DNA of 64,000 nt from Strigamia acuminata (lineage: Eukaryota > Arthropoda > Chilopoda > Geophilomorpha > Linotaeniidae), in NCBI GenBank assembly GCA_949358305.1, contig OX442314.1:30427118-30491117 (forward strand), read 5' to 3'. How positions within the stretch are numbered: the stretch's first letter is position 1; every line of letters begins with the position of its first letter. Of this stretch, positions 36,551 through 48,960 are shown piece after piece. The notes below the pieces were generated by a model, which saw nothing but the letters and a program-made list of their open reading frames with translations, was not told the DNA's origin and ran no database searches. A program made the translations under genes and the position numbers.

Positions 36551-36823
36551 GTTGCATTTTCAGTTCAAGGTGGTCATGATTCCAAATTTTTTGCCAGGGG
36601 TTGTATAATGAAATGTTTTCATTTCTATCTCTGTTTCAAATAAAAATCATTTTTTGCAATAATTAATTTGGTTGAATGTAGAGAAATTGCTCGAGTTCAA
36701 ATATACATTTTTTTTCACTTTGTCGACAATCATTTTTTTTTTATTTACCGTATTTAATAAACTATGATCAAATGTATGTACAAACTGTGGTTGAAATCAT
36801 GATAAAGTTAATGAATTAATTGT

Positions 36824-36839
36824 CACTAGATGCCACTAG
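36824..36839 (+). promoter_or_regulatory. CTCF-like motif upstream of gene F
   Basis: CACTAGATGCCACTAG, about 105 bp before the start codon. Confidence 0.45.
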
Positions 36840-36944
36840 TGAGGCCACTTCCTCTTCAATATTTCAACCACTTTCCAAACTGACAACACAACTTTTTCTA
36901 AGAGAACAAGGTCAACGTAAACTCGAGCTTTTATAGGAACAAAA

Positions 36945-39900
36945 ATGGATGCGGACATTATTTACACCTACTTATTTCATTATTACCAATACTGGCTGTC
37001 GCTTGGTGTCATTGGATTAGTGTCATCGTGGTATATGTAAGTACTGAAACACATTTTTACAGCAAAATATTTTCATTTGTTACTTGTCATTGAAAGGAAG
37101 CAAATATGTGATTGCATAATTCGTATAATTACATGTTTGAATAGAATTTTTATGAGATATTGATGCCAATTCTTATTTATGTGAGGAAAATGATTAAAAA
37201 TTTAAAGAGAAAGGAAAATCTACTTCGATTGTATCATAAATTAAAAAAGGGGAGGATGAATGATAAGCATTGTGCCGTCTATGGTGAAGGTCATATGGAA
37301 CGTGTACCATGGCTTAATATTTTGTGACGGTTATGACATCATATCAAATAAATAACTAATAATACCACTAGATGGCACTGTAAGCTATTTTAGCGGCAAA
37401 TTTGGTTTAATTACATCAAAATGATATAAAATATACAGCCTCCATTTACTATTTCATCTTGTCAGACTTATCTCGAATTTAGGAAGTTTGACTGCATTGG
37501 CTAAGAATGTTAAAATACTAGCGCCGGTCCGTCATCGTCACAAATTTGTTAATTAAACTTGAAAAAAGGCACACAAAAAACAACTTTGGTTGGTTTCAGG
37601 ATGAAGGGTGATGGTCAATTGAACTCTTCAAAAGGAGGAATGGCATTTGAGATGCATTTTTCTTTGTGGTTCTAGAATATGTCATTAGATGTCGTACTCA
37701 TTATGATTACACTGATTTTGCTGAGATAATCTTTGATACTGAAGATATATCAGTTCATTGCATTATGAATGTGAATTTAGCTTGAGTAACATCAAACAAG
37801 TGTTGCACAGGAAAAAATATCCAGATTCTCAGTAATTTGTTTGATTATTATCAATTCTGGATTGGCTCTTTCTTTGGATTGATAGTTTTATTGTACATGT
37901 TAGTTTCCTTTTATACTTTTTATATCATATCATATTGTAGCAGTTTATATATTTTTTTATATCTTACATTTTTATAAATAATTGTAAAAAAAAATATTAA
38001 ATGATTAATTTTTTTTACTGTATTGCGAACACATGATTTTTGTTTATGATTCTTCTTGTTACATTTTTATCTTGATAAGCCATCTGTAAATCAAAACTGA
38101 CAGATTATGAATTAGCAAGGTTTGGCTCTTAAACTAGAATCGGAAGTGGGAAATTCGGATTATAAACACTGTTGAGATGCTTTAAACAGACTTATTCTCT
38201 GAAATAAAATGGTTAATAATGTCTAGGGGTAAAATGAATACAAGGTAAGTATAATAAATTATCACAGTTAATGTTTTATTTGGTTAAAATACAGTAATTA
38301 ATAATAACCTAAACTAATAATGACTAGAAACAAAGAAATGAATAATGAAATGTGCGCGAAAATGGCGGGAACGTTGTTGACTGACTCCGGAGATGCTCAC
38401 CGTGGTCCTCGATGGCTGGCTCGTTAGCAGAGATCACTGAATAACAGTAGTGGAAATGCATGTGTCAACTGTGGCTGATACGCACGAAAACGCTGGCTTT
38501 GCAAACTTAGCAAAGATAGTAGAATGTCTCAAATCACAAGAAACGTAATACGGTCATCGGTCAGTACAATGCAGTATTGGCAGAGCTGTATTGGTTGTTT
38601 GTTTAGTTGTAAATTCAAGAGTGTGCCAAAACTCTAAATTTTAGCCCAGCACACTTCGGATCTGCGCAGCAGATATGCACAATGAGCGCATTTTGGTGCA
38701 ACAAAGGAATTATTGCACCAAAACGGTTAATTTGCAACCCACCCCAGTCAAATTGGGGTGAGGTGTGCCTGGGTAGTTTTCACCTCCAAGACTCAGCAAA
38801 GTAATTAAAAATAATAAATATTTCTAAGTGGTACAACGAATACATAAAAATATACTTGAGATCACCACAATATGAAAAACAACCACCACATAAATGTACC
38901 AAATATATGTACAATTTTTGCATTATAATATTTTTATCTATTTAAATAAGTAAACATAATTTCTTGTTAATTTTTTTTCTATGTTCGAATTATCTCATTT
39001 TCAACAGATATTTAACATGGAATTTCGATTATTGGAAAAAGCAAGGTGTACCTGGTGAAAAACCTCGCCTGTTTATTGGAACATTTAAACCGATATGGAT
39101 ATACGTAAGTTTTTAAACTAATTTGTTAAAATTCAATTTGCATAATAAATTTCTTTTTTTTTCAATTTACAATTAAAATATCGAAAATTCGAATACGTTT
39201 TATTTATTCGTAGACGATGCAAGATGAAGATGTGAAAGCAATGAAAAAATTTGGCCATGTGCATGGGTAATACACCATATACAGAATATATTCAAAAAGA
39301 TGGTTGATGTAGATTTTATGTTTTCTATGCCATATGGCACAACCACTCTGACCGAGGGCCCAGTGGACAACTCCTTCCACAAGGGGGAGTTGCCAGTTTC
39401 TGAAGTACCGCAAACAGAAGATGAATGGCGCAAAAGTGGCTAACCAGGACTAGTGTAGATATGACCAGCAAGCAAGACAGTTATGTCAGGAGTTTCTACA
39501 CTCTTGTTCATTATGGTGATGCTTAAAGAGATGGGTGTTACACTATTCCCAGGACCGTGAATCTGAATGATCGCATGGGTCAAGTGTAATCTGTCCGTAG
39601 TTGCAATGGGAAAGGCATGGAGACACTGACAGCTAAACGACTTACAATAAAGGCAATTAAAGGCAATTAAACATTGAATGGAGTGTCGTGTGTCGTGTTT
39701 CATGTGTCCAGTATTATAAGAATGACCCTAAAGACTTTACCGAGCCCATCCACAAACAAAAGATATGCAGTGAAGCAAATATTTCTCAAACTTCTATCAT
39801 GTATCGTAAAACATATAGTTGAAAATTATTTGTTTCAGAGGATTCGTTGGTGCTGCACCCTTGTTGACTGTGTCTGACCCTGAGCTAGTGAGACAAATAC

Positions 39901-41754
39901 TGGTAAAAGATTTTGCTGCATTTCCAAATAGAAGAAGTTTTCCAAGTATGGCGAAAGATAAAATCATGGGAAATTTGCTCTCGATACTGCAAGATGACAA
40001 GTGGAAAATGGTACGAAACACGCTTACTCCAACATATACATCTGGAAAACTGAAGCAGGTGATTTACACGAATGGCTATTGAAGAGGAAAGAGATTTAGT
40101 TTTTGATTAATATACAGATGGTTGGTTTAATAGAAGAATGTTCGCAAAAATTGACGAATTCTTTTAAAATTCCGGCTGAAAATGGAGAACCGATTGAGTT
40201 AACCAAGTATGCGTAATATACTAAATTTAAACACATAAAATAAATGATATATTTGATTTTTTTTTAGAAAATTCCCTTTGTTGACTTTGGATATAATCTC
40301 AAGTGTTGCATTTGGGATGAGTGTAAATTGCATTGACAACCCTGACACTGAATTCGTGGTTAACGCGCAAAAAGCTTTTCGCGGAAATGTAAAAGCTTTT
40401 TATTTGTTATGTAAGTAGGCCTACTTATATATCTATTTATTTCAATGCCTTCTTCAGCGAAAAGGAGTAGTTAATTTAAAAAAATTTATTTGCAGTTATT
40501 TTCCCGTACATATTAAAATTTCTTCCAAATCTTATAACTAGTCCGTTCAAATACTTCGCCACAATTGCAAACCAATCAATTGACATGAGACTAAAAAATA
40601 AAGATGTAAGAAAAATAGACTTTATTTAAATATATGTAGACTGAACTAAATACAAATATCCTATTGAATTAATTGAATTAGTTTGCGAGAAAAGACTTTC
40701 TTCAAATCATGTTAGAAGCTGAAATTCCTAATGATGACAAAACAGATGATCAATCAACTGGCCCTAAAAAAAGTAATGTTTTGATTTAACTCGTACTTCG
40801 ACGAAACAATCAGCTCATAATCAATTTGAAATTTTTTACAGCACTCAACAGAGATATTATTGTAGCACAAAGTATACTTTTCATATTAGCTGGTCATGAA
40901 ACGACAGCAAACACATTAAATTTCATGGCTTATGAACTCGCCAGAAACCAAGACATTCAAGACAAACTGATAAAAGAAGTGGATGATGTCATGACTGATT
41001 CCAAGGTATAACAAATTGTGTTATATGGTGAAGTGTTGACTTTCAAAATTTATTTTAGGGCAAACTTTCATACGAAGGAGTAGCTTCAATGCGGTATTTG
41101 GATATGGTCACCTCTGAAACACTAAGAAAATATCCTCCAGCCGTTCGGTAAATTGATAATCAATTTACTAATTCTGAAAATTAATTTAGAGAATAATTTC
41201 TGATCATTTTTTTAGTCTTGACCGAGTGTGTTCTGAAGAGAATTACAAGTTGAATGGAATTACTCTAAGAAAAGGAATGCTGATATCGATTCCAGTTTAC
41301 GCCATGCATTATAATCCAGAATTCTACCCTAACCCAAGTGTTTTTGATCCTGAAAGGTCAATTTGCTTTAATTTGAAACAAATTACGAAGGTTATAAATA
41401 TAAATGAAAAATATTTAAACAGATTTTCGCCAGAAATGAAGGCCCAACGACATCCATTCGCTTATCTTCCATTTGGAGAGGGTCCGAGGAATTGTATTGC
41501 AAAGAGATTTGCATTATTGGAAGCTAAACTCGTTATGGTGCATATGCTCTATAATTACCGATTTCAAACTTGCGAAGAAACTGACGTATGTCTTTATTGT
41601 TAATAATTAAACCAACATCTGAAAAAAAATTTATTTTGAAATGTAGTATCCGATAAAGATGAACAAAGGGACGGGTTTACTACAACCAACATCGATCATA
41701 CTTAAATTGCAAAAGAGAGTGGATCAACCACATTTTGAAGCAACTGCTGAATAA
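36945..41754 (+). CDS. Cytochrome P450 gene F (CYP3-clan-like)
   Basis: Complete P450 of 519 residues, near copy of gene E without the large insertions. Exons: 36945-37036, 39008-39104, 39214-39266, 39839-40058, 40118-40206, 40268-40410, 40496-40605, 40682-40772, 40842-41005, 41059-41147, 41216-41356, 41423-41585, 41647-41754. It begins MDADIIYTYLF. NFDYW replaces the DFDYW of most copies. AGHETT, SETLR, DPERF and FGEGPRNCIAKRF are present. The exon 12 end reads ETD before a GTATGT donor where others read ETE. Intron 11 (66 bp) is open in frame. Intron 1 contains a relic of exon 1b. The C-terminus has diverged from E in several residues. The stop codon lies in AATAAA. Confidence 0.92.
37365..37380 (+). 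promoter_or_regulatory. Close CTCF-consensus match in intron 1 of gene F
   Basis: CCACTAGATGGCACTG fits the CTCF core CCASYAGRKGGCRS at every position. It lies between exons 1a and 1b of gene F, in the block that gene E has lost. Confidence 0.5.
37818..37897 (+). pseudogene. Dead exon 1b of P450 gene F
   Basis: 80 bp aligning with exon 1b of gene C without a gap. The start ATG has become ATC (ATCCAGATTCTC against ATGGAGATTCTC) and the donor is GTTAGT. The rest of the frame is open, so only initiation is clearly lost. Confidence 0.75.
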
Positions 41755-42000
41755 AGAAAAATATAACTGCTGGAGTTTTTTTTATTTGATTATTATTATT
41801 GGAAATAAGTACTGTATGGGTTAATAAACTCTTAATTATGAATTTGAAATGAATAAAGTTTTCAGGACTTAAGCTAATTCTATAATGAAATATTTTTTTT
41901 TCTTTTCTGTCTTAAATAAAAATTATTTTCAACAAAAATTAATTTGATTTCACATAGAAAAATTGCTCGAGTCCAAATATGTTCCCAGTTTGTAAAATTG

Positions 42001-42020
42001 GTTACTAGATGTAGCTGACC
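42001..42020 (+). promoter_or_regulatory. TAGATG motif upstream of gene G
   Basis: GTTACTAGATGTAGCTGACC, about 100 bp before the start. It is related to the words before H and I (C[TC]GACTG after the core). Confidence 0.4.
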
Positions 42021-42119
42021 GATCCTTTGTTTATAAGTTACAGGCATAAAGTAAGGATATTTATTATCCTCTATGTTACAGGCTTTGTGGTGTGTAACTG
42101 GCCAATAAGTTTTAAAAAT

Positions 42120-45100
42120 ATGGAGATTTTAAGTTACTTGTCTGATTATCAATTGTGGATCGGACCCTTCTTTGGATTGGTAGTTTTGTGGTACATGTGA
42201 GTATTTTTAGAAATCTTGACATTTTAAAAGCAGGAGTGTAAAAATGGTGTTTATTCTTTCAATTAGCGTGTGACGTCACACACTATCGTATTTATTGCTG
42301 TTGTTTAACCAAAAAAAAATTTTGAGTCTGAAAGACAGCTTTGCATCGTTTTTTTTTTAAAAAAATTATTAATTTGAAAATAAATACATAAAAGAATCAT
42401 TATGGTGTGTTATCTTGAATGTGATTGCAATCTGTTTGGCTTGTGCTAAATATAGAACCTATATCATTGCAAAATTTTATGAAAGTAAAAAATAATATTC
42501 CGAATTTACTCTATTTTAACAGATACTACACGTGGGATTTTGATTATTGGAAAAAACAAGGAATACCTGGCGATAAACCTCACCTATTTGTTGGAACATT
42601 GAAACCAACATGGAAACACGTAAGTCCCTTACACTAACTATTCAACTATCTTATCCTTGTATATTTATTCACTATTATAGAGTATGCAAGATCAAGATGT
42701 AGAAAGAATGAGAAAATTTGGCCATGTGCATGGGTAATCACAATACTTGTATATTGTTAACTGTGGATTTCAACAGCTTATTTTGGCTAATTTTATAAAC
42801 CCATTAATTTAACACGCACTTACAAGTTAGTTTTACATACATTCAGACCACTGTAGACAAGTAGGAGTCAACACATCAGTTAAGCAGCATTGGGTCTGGT
42901 TAGTACCTGGATGGTTGACCTACTGGTAATCGCAGTTATCTCTCAACGTTGCTGATTAAGCTCTTGTTTCTATGGCTAGAATTTCTTCTGTCTACCTCCA
43001 CTTGGTTTTCTATAGTTGTTTTCCCAGTTCTCAGTGTAAATGCAAGGTTGGGTTCTTAATCCGTAAGAAAGTTGTTCTACAGATCACGGCTTGAACGGTC
43101 GAATCTCCTATGACTTATCGTTGGAGCTGCGTCCTGATTGCAGCTAATCAGGACAGAGGATTAAGCAAGGTCTCCTGGTGGCTTGACTGCCATCTTGGAG
43201 ACAGGTCAATCTCCAGTCCCACGCTGACTGGTTGTGAGAGCTCTGCGATGAAGGAGACGATGGCGACTTTGGTCGCAATGAAAGACGTGATTGCTCTCAA
43301 GTCCGAAATGACTTGAGGCGACTCGTTGGCCGTGCTGCAATGCACAGCAGGTAAATGCAATCCGACCACGCTGCCCATGTGGTCCTTGACCACGTCGTTG
43401 GACTGGGCTGGTGATAACAAGGTGAACGCGCAACCCCTAGACAACTACCAATAAAGATTATATCAATCAAACTGTGTGTTCTCTTGTGTTGTTTGTAATC
43501 GTGAATGCACGATTCTCGACCGCCACTCACAGATTTATATTTCAGAGGATTTGTTGCTGCTGGACCCGTGTTATTTGTATCTGATCCTGAGCTTGTGAGA
43601 CGAATATTGGTAAAAGATTTTGCAGCATTTCCAAATAGACCAGTTTTTGGAGGTATGGAGAAGGATAAAATTATGGGGAATATGCTGTTTGGAATGACAG
43701 GTGACAAATGGAAAATGGTGCGAAACACGCTTACTCCAACTTATACATCAGGGAAGCTAAAACAGGTGATTTGTATGAATGCTGTGAAGAGGAAAGAGAT
43801 TTAGTTCTTTTTAAATACAGATGGTTGGTTTGATAGAAGAATGTTTGCAAAATTTGACGACTTCTCTAAAAACTCCAGCTGAGAATGGAGAACCAATCGA
43901 GTTTACCAAGTATGCATAATATTAAATTTAAATACACAAAATAAATAATTTATATTATTATTTTTTAGAAAATTCCCTTTGTTGACTTTGGATATAATTT
44001 CAAGTGTCGCATTTGGGATGAAAATTAATTGCATTGACAACCCTGATACTGAATTTGTTATTAAAGCACAAAAAGCTTTCCGCGGAAATGCTAAAGTTGT
44101 TTATTTTTTATGTATGTATTTATACAAATTGTTTTAATTGTAGACTATTATTTTATTGATTAATTGTTTTTTAATTTTTTTTGCAGTTATTTTATCTTTC
44201 ATGCTTAAATTTCTTCCAAACTTTTTTCCTAATCCATTCAAATACTTCGCCACAATTGCAAACCAATCAATTGACATGAGACTTAAAAATAAAGATGTAT
44301 GAAACAAAATCGCTATCTAAATATATACACTAAACACAAATATTCTATTTAATTATTTGTATTTAGTTTACAAGAAGAGACTTCCTTCAAATCATGTTAG
44401 AAGCTGAAATACCGAATGACGAGACAGACAATGACCAATCAACTGGTTCTAAAAAAAGTAAAGTTCTGATTTAGAGTAACTAAACATCCAGCTCATAACA
44501 AAATCTCATTTTTATAGCACTCACCAGAGATATTATTGTAGCACAAACTATACTCTTTATATTGGCTGGTCACGAAACAACAGCAAATACAATAAATTTC
44601 ATGGCTTATGAACTCGCTATAAACCAAGACATTCAAGAGAAACTTATAAAAGAAGTGGATGATGTCATGACTGATTCCAAGGTATAACAAATTGTGTTAT
44701 ATGGTCAAGTGTTGACATTAGAAATTCATTTTAGGGCAAACTTTTGTACGAGGGAGTAACATCAATGCGATATTTGGATATGGTCACCTCTGAAACACTC
44801 AGAAAATATCCTCCAGCCGTTCGGTAAATTGAAAATTATTTTATTAAATCTGAAAATTAATTTAGAGAATAATTTCTGATTTTTTTTTATAGTCTTGACC
44901 GAGTGTGTTCTGAAGAGAATTACAAATTGAATGGAATTACTCTAAGGAAGGGAATACTGATATCAGTTCCTGTTTACGCGATGCATCATAATCCAGAATT
45001 CTATCCTAATCCAAGTGTTTTTGATCCTGAAAGGTCATTTTACTTTCATTTGAAACAAATTATGTAAGTTATAAATATAAATGAAAAACATTTATACAGA

Positions 45101-45432
45101 TTTTCGCCGGAAATGATGGCCCAACGAAATCCATTCACTTATCTTCCATTTGGAGAGGGTCCGAGGAATTGCATTGCAAAGAGATTCGCATTGTTGGAAG
45201 CTAAACTCGTCATAGTGCATATGCTATATAATTATCGCTTTCAAACTTGTGAAGAAACTGAGGTATACTTACTGATTGGTAATAACTAAATCAATATCTG
45301 AAAACCATTTCTATTGAATTTTAGTATCCCATAAAGATGTACAAAGGGGGCGGTTTGCTGCAACCAGAATCAGTGAAACTTGTGTTGCAGAAAAGAGTGG
45401 ACCAACCACATTTCGAAGAAACTGTAGAATAA
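42120..45432 (+). CDS. Cytochrome P450 gene G (CYP3-clan-like)
   Basis: Complete P450 of 514 residues with the short MEIL-type first exon. Exons: 42120-42196, 42523-42619, 42681-42733, 43546-43765, 43821-43909, 43969-44111, 44187-44296, 44367-44457, 44518-44681, 44735-44823, 44893-45033, 45100-45262, 45325-45432. It starts MEILSYLSDYQLWIG, a hydrophobic anchor. AGHETT, SETLR, DPERF and FGEGPRNCIAKRF are intact. Its C-terminal half is close to B and D, whereas its first exons resemble H, which hints at recombination or gene conversion between copies. Intron 3 holds a 0.7 kb insertion with 5S rRNA-like sequence. Intron 11 contains a stop, so it must be spliced. The stop codon lies in AATAAA. 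Confidence 0.92.
42852..43531. mobile_element. Insertion with 5S-like head and poly(A) signal in intron 3 of gene G
   Basis: A relatively GC-rich block in an AT-rich intron, absent from sister introns. It begins TGTAGACAAG, contains a 5S rRNA-like stretch, has AATAAAG near 43451, and ends CACTCACA. TG...CA ends plus an internal poly(A) signal would fit a solo LTR. A 5S-like head would fit a SINE3-type element. No target duplication was found, so the exact ends are uncertain. Confidence 0.5.
42867..42945 (+). ncRNA. 5S rRNA-like stretch inside the insertion (not a functional 5S gene)
   Basis: AGTTAAGCAGCATTGGGTCT and GGTTAGTACCTGGATGG match the conserved 5S rRNA core (A box and C box of the internal promoter). 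The 5' third and the terminal stem of 5S are missing, so it is a fragment within a mobile element. Confidence 0.65.
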
Positions 45433-45708
45433 AGCAAAATATAACTGCACAATTTTTTTTTTTATTGAAAATAAAATATTTTATGGGTAAATTATTAATT
45501 TAGTTTTGCATTTGGATTTCTAACAAGAGTAGGTTTACGTAAATGGACAATCCTTACAGGATTTAAGGCAAAATATAATGAAATGTTTTTTTTACGACTC
45601 TCTATTAAATGAAATCATTGAAAACAAAGATTAATTTGATTTAAAATAGAAAATGTACGTGTAATTTTTCAGTGAGTCCAAATATTTTCCCAGTTTGTAA
45701 AACTAGTT

Positions 45709-45722
45709 ACCAGATGTCACTG
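45709..45722 (+). promoter_or_regulatory. CTCF-like motif upstream of gene H
   Basis: ACCAGATGTCACTG, about 80 bp before the start codon. Confidence 0.4.
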
Positions 45723-45800
45723 ACTGTATTTGTTGTTTCAGTTAAAACCTCTCGGGCGTGCACGGGCATGCAACTGCCTAATAAGTTTTAAAAATAAGTC

Positions 45801-48671
45801 ATGGAGATTTTAAGTTACCTGTTTGATTATCAATTGTGGATCGGGTTCTTCTTTGGATTAATCGTTTTGTGGTACATGTGAGTATTATTTAGAAATCTTA
45901 ACATTTTAAACACAGGAGTTTAATTAAGGTGTTTACTCCTTCAATTAACATGGATTGACGTCACACACCATCGTTTTTATTACTGTTGTGTAACGAAAAA
46001 ACAATTTTGATTTTAAAAGACAGCTTTCAATCGTTTTTTAAATAAACAAAGAAAAGAATCACGTGATATATAATATGGTGTGTTATCGTGAATCTGATTG
46101 CAATCTCATTGGCTTGTGCTAATTATAGAACTAAGGGTTGTGAGATTTCACGAGAATAAAAAATTAATTATTAATTTACTACATTTTAACAGATACTATA
46201 CGTGGGATTATGATTATTGGACAAAACAAGGAATACCTGGCGAAAAACCTCAACTATTTATTGGAACATTGAAACCAACATGGAAACACGTAAATCTCTA
46301 AAATTTACAATTGAATTATCTCATCTTATTTTTGGAAATTTATTTAATTTATTATCAGTCTATTCAAGATCAGGATATGGAAGGAATGAAAAAATATGGC
46401 CATGTGCATGGGTAAGCACAATATACGACTAACATTCATAAAGATTTGCAGTGAAGCTAACATTTCTCAAACTTGGGTTGAAAATTATTTATATTTCAGA
46501 GGATTTGTTGGTGCTTTACCTACGTTGTTTGTGTCTGACCCTGAGCTTTTGAGACAAATACTGGTAAAAGATTTTGCAGCATTTCCAAACAGAACAGTTT
46601 TTAAAGCTACGGAGAAAGATAAAATTATGGGCAATATGCTTTCGGTAATGAAAGGTGACAAATGGAAAATGGTGCGAAACACGCTTTCTCCAACATATAC
46701 GTCCGGGAAGCTGAAACAGGTGATTATACGAATGACTCAAGCAGTTCAAAAGGTACATTACTATTAATAATTCCTTAATTAATACAGATGGTTGGTTTGA
46801 TAGAAGAATGTTTGCAAAATCTAACGGCCAATCTAAAAACTTCAGCTGAGAAAGGAGAACCAATTGAATTTACAAAGTATGCATAATACTTCGGATGTAA
46901 AAACATAAAATGAATGAATTATTTTGTATTTCAGGAAATTCTCTGTGTTGACTTTAGATATAATTGCAAAAGTTGCATTTGGGATGAAAGTTAATTGCAT
47001 TGACAACCCTGACACGGAGTTTGTGGTTAAAGCGCAGAAAGCTTTTCGTGGAAATGCTAAACTTTTCTACATCGTTTGTAAGTATATTGTTAGCAAACAA
47101 CAGTTTGTTTTGTTTTAATTATCATGACAGTAAATTGTACGGGTATTTATTGATTTAAAAAATTATTTGCAGTTATTTTTGCCTTCTTTTTCAAGTGGTT
47201 TCCAAGTTTTATGATAGCTAGTCCATTCAAATACTTTGCCACAGTTGCAAACCAATCAATCGACATGAGACTAAAAAATAAAAATGTAAAACATTGCAAA
47301 TTGTTTTAAGATTGAATATTAAATTATTTCATTTAGTTTGTAGGAAAAGACGTACTTCAAATCATGTTAGATGCTGAAATACCTAACGACGAGACAGACC
47401 ACGTCCAATCAACTGGTCCTAAAAAAAGTATTGTTCAAAACTTAACTTTTGTATTTGTAGCAGAGTACTGAACATCAAGCTCATGGTCTCTTTTATTGCA
47501 GCACTTACCAGAGATATTATTGTCGCACAAAGTATACTTTTCATACTAGCCGGTCATGAAACAACAGCAACCACATTAAATTTCATGGCTTATGAACTCG
47601 CCATAAACCAGGACATGCAAGACATACTGATAAAAGAAGTGGATGATGTCATGATGGATTCCAAGGTATATCAAATTGTGCTGTGTGGTGAAGTGTTGAC
47701 ATTAGAAATTCATTTTAGGGCAAACTTTCGTACGAAGGAGTAGCATCAATGCGATATTTGGATATGGTCACCTCAGAAACACTTAGAAAATACCCGCCAG
47801 CTGTACGGTAAAATTAAAATTAAATTACTATTGAGTGTTTGGACGGACGCCACGTGGTCATGGAAGGGCTACAAGACGTTGGACGCAACCGTTCACCATG
47901 TTGGTAGTTGGGACAACTCGTGGGCCACTGTAGGGCCCACCCACTTCCGGAAGGGTCACTTTCAGGGCCCGATAGGACAATCAAGGGCCTGCAGTTCCAC
48001 CTGGTTGCGGGGAGACGCGAGAGCTGCGCCAAGTGCCTTGCGTTGCAGGCGAGTGATCAGCGCGCTGGGGAAGCTGGTCACACTATCTTCGAAATTTAAT
48101 TTAGAGAATTAATTTCTGCTGTTTTCTTTTTTAGTCTTGACCGAGTGTGTTCGGAAGAGGAATACAAGCTAAATGGGATTAATATAAGAAAAGGAATGTC
48201 GATAGCAGTTCCTGTTTACGCGATTCATCACAATTCTGAATTCTATCCTAATCCAAGTGTTTTCGATCCTGAAAGGTCATTTCTATTTAATTGAAAGCAA
48301 ATTATTGAAGTTATAATTACAAATTAAAAAGATGCAAACAGATTTACACCAGAAATGAAGGCCCAACGAAATCCATTCACTTATCTTCCATTTGGAGAGG
48401 GTCCGAGGAATTGCATTGCAAAGAGATTTGCATTATTGGAAGCTAAACTCGTCATGGTGCATATGTTGTACAATTACCGCTTTCAAACATGTGGGGAAAC
48501 TGAGGTACGTGCTGATTCTTATTAATTACATCAGCATTTAATATAAAATACCTTTAAAAATTTTAGTATCCCGTAAAAATGCTAAAAGGTACCGGTTTTT
48601 TGCAACCAGAATCAATGAAACTTGTGTTACAGAAGAGAGTGGACCAACCGCATTTTGAAGAAACTGTTTAA
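45801..48671 (+). CDS. Cytochrome P450 gene H (CYP3-clan-like)
   Basis: Complete P450 of 514 residues. Exons: 45801-45877, 46193-46289, 46359-46411, 46500-46719, 46788-46876, 46935-47077, 47173-47285, 47337-47427, 47502-47665, 47719-47807, 48135-48275, 48342-48504, 48567-48671. Anchor MEILSYLFDYQLWIG. Exon 7 has one extra codon (113 nt, ...FKWFPSFMIASPFKY) and exon 13 is the shortest (ends FEETV). AGHETT, SETLR, DPERF and FGEGPRNCIAKRF are present. VGKDVLQ replaces the usual ARKDFLQ. Intron 10 carries a GC-rich insertion. Spacer from gene G is only 368 bp, which must hold the promoter. Confidence 0.92.
47831..48085. mobile_element. GC-rich insertion in intron 10 of gene H
   Basis: About 255 bp of GC-rich DNA interrupts an intron that in gene C reads ATTACTATTTCTCAAAATG. 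An imperfect CTATT/CTATC pair flanks it. It gives short frames on both strands by composition only. The family is unknown. Confidence 0.5.
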
Positions 48672-48960
48672 TTAAATCAATAAAGCAAAATAGATCTGCA
48701 AACAATATTTTAGTTGATGGTTATTGGAAATAAAATATTTTATAAAAGTAATAATTTATTAATATTTATAATTTTGGATTTGGATTTGGATATCAACACA
48801 CAGTTTACAGGATTTAAGGTAAATTATGAAAGTAAATTGCTTTTACTTTTCTATTATAAATGAAAATAATTTTTAATGAAAATCAATTTAATTTAAAATA
48901 GAAAATTTGCTTTGTAATTTCTTAAGTGAGTTCAAATGTATTTCCAGTTTGAAAAACTTG

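Larger units (their letters stand above)
34868..36603. mobile_element. Decayed Tc1 transposon downstream of gene E
   Basis: Inverted ends CAACCCCTGGCAAAAAGTTT (arms over 200 bp in total) flanked by TA. It carries a broken transposase and a nested hAT MITE. It occupies the same TA site as the unrelated palindrome downstream of gene D. Confidence 0.88.

Noticed and set aside
42867-42945. A functional 5S rRNA gene
   Set aside because: Only the central core is present; the 5' part, closing stem and T-run terminator are missing.
47820-48112. Short GC-rich frames on both strands in gene H intron 10
   Set aside because: They lie in an insertion of unlike composition, overlap on both strands, and have no recognisable motif.
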